In this document: in pieces, positions 61,970 through 64,000 of the stretch
Layout: each line of letters starts with the position of its first letter
How positions within the stretch are numbered: the stretch's first letter is position 1
Assembly: GCA_964437365.1 (NCBI GenBank)
Contig: CAYTGM010000012.1
Span: forward strand, 62,001-126,000
Direction: 5' to 3'
From: CAYTGM01 sp964437365
GTDB taxonomy: Bacteria > Sumerlaeota > Sumerlaeia > SLMS01
Length of the DNA: 64,000 nt
The notes under the pieces: model-generated
Database searches by the model: none
The model's input: only the letters and a program-made list of their open reading frames with translations
What the model was told of the DNA's origin: nothing
Made by a program: the position numbers and the translations under genes

Positions 61970-62302
61970 TTATTGAACGGCGTTTTCTACGCGTCCAGGG
62001 TTGAAATCGAGCTGATTACGATTTGGCTCTTCCATCACGAAGAGAACATCGTACTGGGAGTCATCGAGGCCGAGTTCTTTCCGAAGGCGGTAGCGGAACT
62101 GATTAATCTCGCAATGAGCCCAGGCGGCGTCTTTCATAGCCTGACCAACTCTCTGGTAACTGCCCGTTTCCTCAAACAGCTCTCTCATGGCGATGTACTG
62201 CACTTCTGCCATGTAACAGCGGTCATTTCGGTAGGTAGCACAGGATGAAAGGATCATCATTGCTGAGAAGAGTAAGGCCAGGGACAGGTAGGATTTTCGC
62301 AT
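61970..62302 (-). CDS. Small lipoprotein of unknown function
   Basis: The 110-residue product has a lipoprotein signal with lipobox LSSC (Cys21). The mature part (~90 residues) is helical and rich in charged and aromatic residues (YIAMRELFEETGSYQRVGQ, INQFRYRLRKELGLDD), with additional Cys residues in DRCYM and AAWAHCEINQ. It resembles no family that I recognise. It starts a same-strand run with the TPR-like gene, 75 bp downstream. Confidence 0.75.
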   Translation of the reverse strand: MRKSYLSLALLFSAMMILSSCATYRNDRCYMAEVQYIAMRELFEETGSYQRVGQAMKDAAWAHCEINQFRYRLRKELGLDDSQYDVLFVMEEPNRNQLDFNPGRVENAVQ

Positions 62303-62491
62303 AGGTCAGAATCTCGTGTTGTTCTTTGCTGGTTCTTACGGATGAGATTGCGGTCATTGAGGTGGCGGAGTCAATGTCCTTGAACTCGTCGCTGATTTTT
62401 AGGGGACTGGGGTCTGTTACGGCGGCGAGCAATCACAAGCTCGACATATTACACCAGGAAGTGTCATGCTGACAAAATTGGAGAACATTCA

Positions 62492-64000
62492 TTGAGGGGA
62501 TTAGCAGGTCTTGCCGTCCATTCACCGGTGAAAGTAGCGATGCTTTTTCTTGGTATTATCGTTTTGGGGATGATATCGGTCTCTAAACTGCCGACCAACC
62601 TGTTCCCTGATATTCAGGCACCACGTATCACCGTCAGTGTTTCAACAACCGGGCTTGGCCCTTCTGAAGTGGAGAAGCGAATTTCAGAGCGAATTGAGCG
62701 TTCGCTCTTCTCCATTCGCGGAGTCAGTGGTGTAAAGAGTATCTCTCGATCGGATTCTGCGGTCGTAATCGTCGACTTTACCTGGGACACGAGGCTCGAG
62801 TACGCGTTCCTGGAAGTGAAAAAAGCTGCCTCTGATCTTCAACGAGATCGAGCCGATGAAATTGAATCGGTCAGCGTTCTCCGCTACGATCCTAATGCGG
62901 AACCCGTCATCGTCGCAGCTCTGACAGCACCGGAATGGACTGACCGGGAAAGTGTCCTGCGAGCTGCAGAACAAACGTTGAAACCCCGTTTCGAACGACT
63001 TCCCGGGATTGCAAACGTGGTTTTGTCGGGCGGGATGGAGCGCGAGATCCGTGTGGACCTGGACGAAGCCCTGCTCTTGAAGTATGGTCTGGAAGTTGAC
63101 GGAGTTGTCAGTGCTCTTAATCGAGAGAATGCTGAATCTGTTGGTGGCTATGTCGAAGAGGGAGCTCAGCGCTATCTTCTTAAAGCAAGCGGTCAGTTTG
63201 CAGACCTGGAAGAAATTAAGCAGACCGTTGTGGGACGCTCCGATGGTATTGCCGTCATTCTAGATGAGGTCGGAGCGGTCAGCTATACGCCCAAAGAACC
63301 AAGAAGTATCGTCTACTGGAATGATGACCAGGCTGTGGGGCTCTCTTTCTATCGTGAATCAGAAAGCAATACCGTCATGGTTGCCGAGAAGATTCGCGAA
63401 GAGATAGAAGCCACAAATGATATTCTTCCCAATGGATGGGAGATTGAAGTCGCCAGCGATCAGTCGATTTTCATCAGCAGTGCTATACGTGAGGTTCGTA
63501 ACAATGCAGTTGTAGGTGGGCTACTGGCGGTTGTTGTTCTGCTGGTGTTTCTTCGGGACTTCTGGAGCACGGTGATCATTGCGATTGCGATACCTCTTTC
63601 CATCGTTGCCACGTTCAACCTGATCTACTTTCAGGGGTTGTCGTTGAACCTGATGTCTCTCGGTGGGCTTGCTCTTGGCACAGGAATGCTCGTCGACAAT
63701 GCGATCGTTGTACTTGAAAACATCTTCCGTATTCGTGAGCGGGGGACAGCACCCATCGAAGCATCTATACAGGGGGCGAACGAAGTGACCGGTGCCTTGA
63801 TCGCATCTACTCTTACGACCGTTGCCGTGTTTCTTCCTATCGTTTTTGTTCAGGGTGTTGCGGGATTGCTTTTCAAAGAGCAGGCATTGACGGTGACCTA
63901 TTCCTTACTTGCATCACTCTTTGTGGCGCTGCTCTGTATTCCAACGGCTGCTTCCCGTTTTCTCAAGTATTCAAAACCTACCGAGAGTCTCAGCAAAGAG
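62492..64000 (+). CDS. RND family efflux permease, N-terminal part (3' end outside window)
   Basis: 503 residues are visible, running off the window end on a codon boundary. The start is a TTG (MRGLAGLAVHSPVKVAMLFL) with GGAG 8 nt upstream. First come a membrane helix and the porter/docking domain (PTNLFPDIQAPRITVSVSTT, SGVKSISRSDSAVVIVDF), then helices 2-6 with the family motif GTGMLVDNAIVVLENIFR. The proton-relay Asp-Asp of AcrB-type pumps is Asp-Asn here, as in many HAE-type heterologues. It would be an inner-membrane proton-driven exporter. The adaptor and partner genes are outside the window. Confidence 0.92.
   Translation, partial: MRGLAGLAVHSPVKVAMLFLGIIVLGMISVSKLPTNLFPDIQAPRITVSVSTTGLGPSEVEKRISERIERSLFSIRGVSGVKSISRSDSAVVIVDFTWDTRLEYAFLEVKKAASDLQRDRADEIESVSVLRYDPNAEPVIVAALTAPEWTDRESVLRAAEQTLKPRFERLPGIANVVLSGGMEREIRVDLDEALLLKYGLEVDGVVSALNRENAESVGGYVEEGAQRYLLKASGQFADLEEIKQTVVGRSDGIAVILDEVGAVSYTPKEPRSIVYWNDDQAVGLSFYRESESNTVMVAEKIREEIEATNDILPNGWEIEVASDQSIFISSAIREVRNNAVVGGLLAVVVLLVFLRDFWSTVIIAIAIPLSIVATFNLIYFQGLSLNLMSLGGLALGTGMLVDNAIVVLENIFRIRERGTAPIEASIQGANEVTGALIASTLTTVAVFLPIVFVQGVAGLLFKEQALTVTYSLLASLFVALLCIPTAASRFLKYSKPTESLSKE

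Noticed and set aside
1..64000. tRNA, rRNA, known riboswitch
   Set aside because: Scanned intergenic regions by eye for cloverleaf and T-loop patterns and for common riboswitch cores; none seen. A covariance-model scan would be decisive.

Overview
The window is a bacterial chromosome segment, dense with genes on both strands. The gene set points to a diderm (Gram-negative type) bacterium: lepA, accA, yidC-jag, htpG, a TolC-family outer-membrane protein, an RND efflux pump and several lipoproteins and secreted proteins. Two transmembrane Ser/Thr kinases, very large secreted beta-helix and FG-GAP proteins, a dockerin-like C-terminus and futalosine-type menaquinone synthesis (mqnD) suggest the PVC superphylum or a nearby lineage (Planctomycetota, Lentisphaerota, Sumerlaeota). 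That placement is inference from gene content; no rRNA or tRNA gene was found to settle it. TTG is used unusually often as a start codon.

Layout. 1-8.0 kb: the 3' end of an FG-GAP repeat surface protein, lepA, a LemA-family gene, accA and a dihydroorotase-like gene lacking its metal-binding histidines. 8.2-20.0 kb: a DnaD-like protein, a glycosyltransferase, a Ser/Thr kinase, an Rdx (SelW-like) protein, Glu dehydrogenase, a nucleoside-sugar epimerase, htpG, a kelch-thioredoxin-fold fusion and an FMN reductase. 20.3-28.9 kb: a PIN-toxin/antitoxin pair whose antitoxin looks frameshifted, mqnD, yidC, jag, cysK, a GH3 glycosidase and a degenerate NifU-like gene. 28.9-37.0 kb, minus strand: glgA, a second kinase ending in a pseudopilin-like domain, a TolC homologue, a FlgT-like protein, a membrane protein and an SDR. 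37.2-53.5 kb: a 1090-residue beta-helix protein, YceI, a CDF transporter, YtoQ, a glycosyltransferase, an orphan NikL/NikK-like pair, a PfkB kinase, an antiporter-TrkA-EIIA fusion, and a three-gene operon (GspE N-terminal-like protein, membrane protein, GH113-like hydrolase). 53.6-64 kb: a ~2100-residue beta-helix protein, three small envelope-type genes and the start of an RND permease.

Functional themes are the cell envelope and polysaccharides (glycosyltransferases, GH3, GH113-like, glgA, beta-helix and FG-GAP proteins), transport, and pieces of type II secretion/type IV pilus machinery reused outside their usual setting: a GspE N-terminal region without ATPase, and pseudopilin-like globular domains on a kinase and on a probable lipoprotein.

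The least expected content is non-coding. A ~148-bp dispersed repeat occurs twice, 7.1 kb apart, without gaps; in one copy the 3' arm can pair with two competing partners. A second ~59-bp repeat occurs at 20.1 and 60.2 kb. GC-rich clustered palindromes lie at 17.4 and 60.5 kb. No CRISPR array, intact insertion sequence, prophage or recognised defence island was seen apart from the toxin-antitoxin pair.
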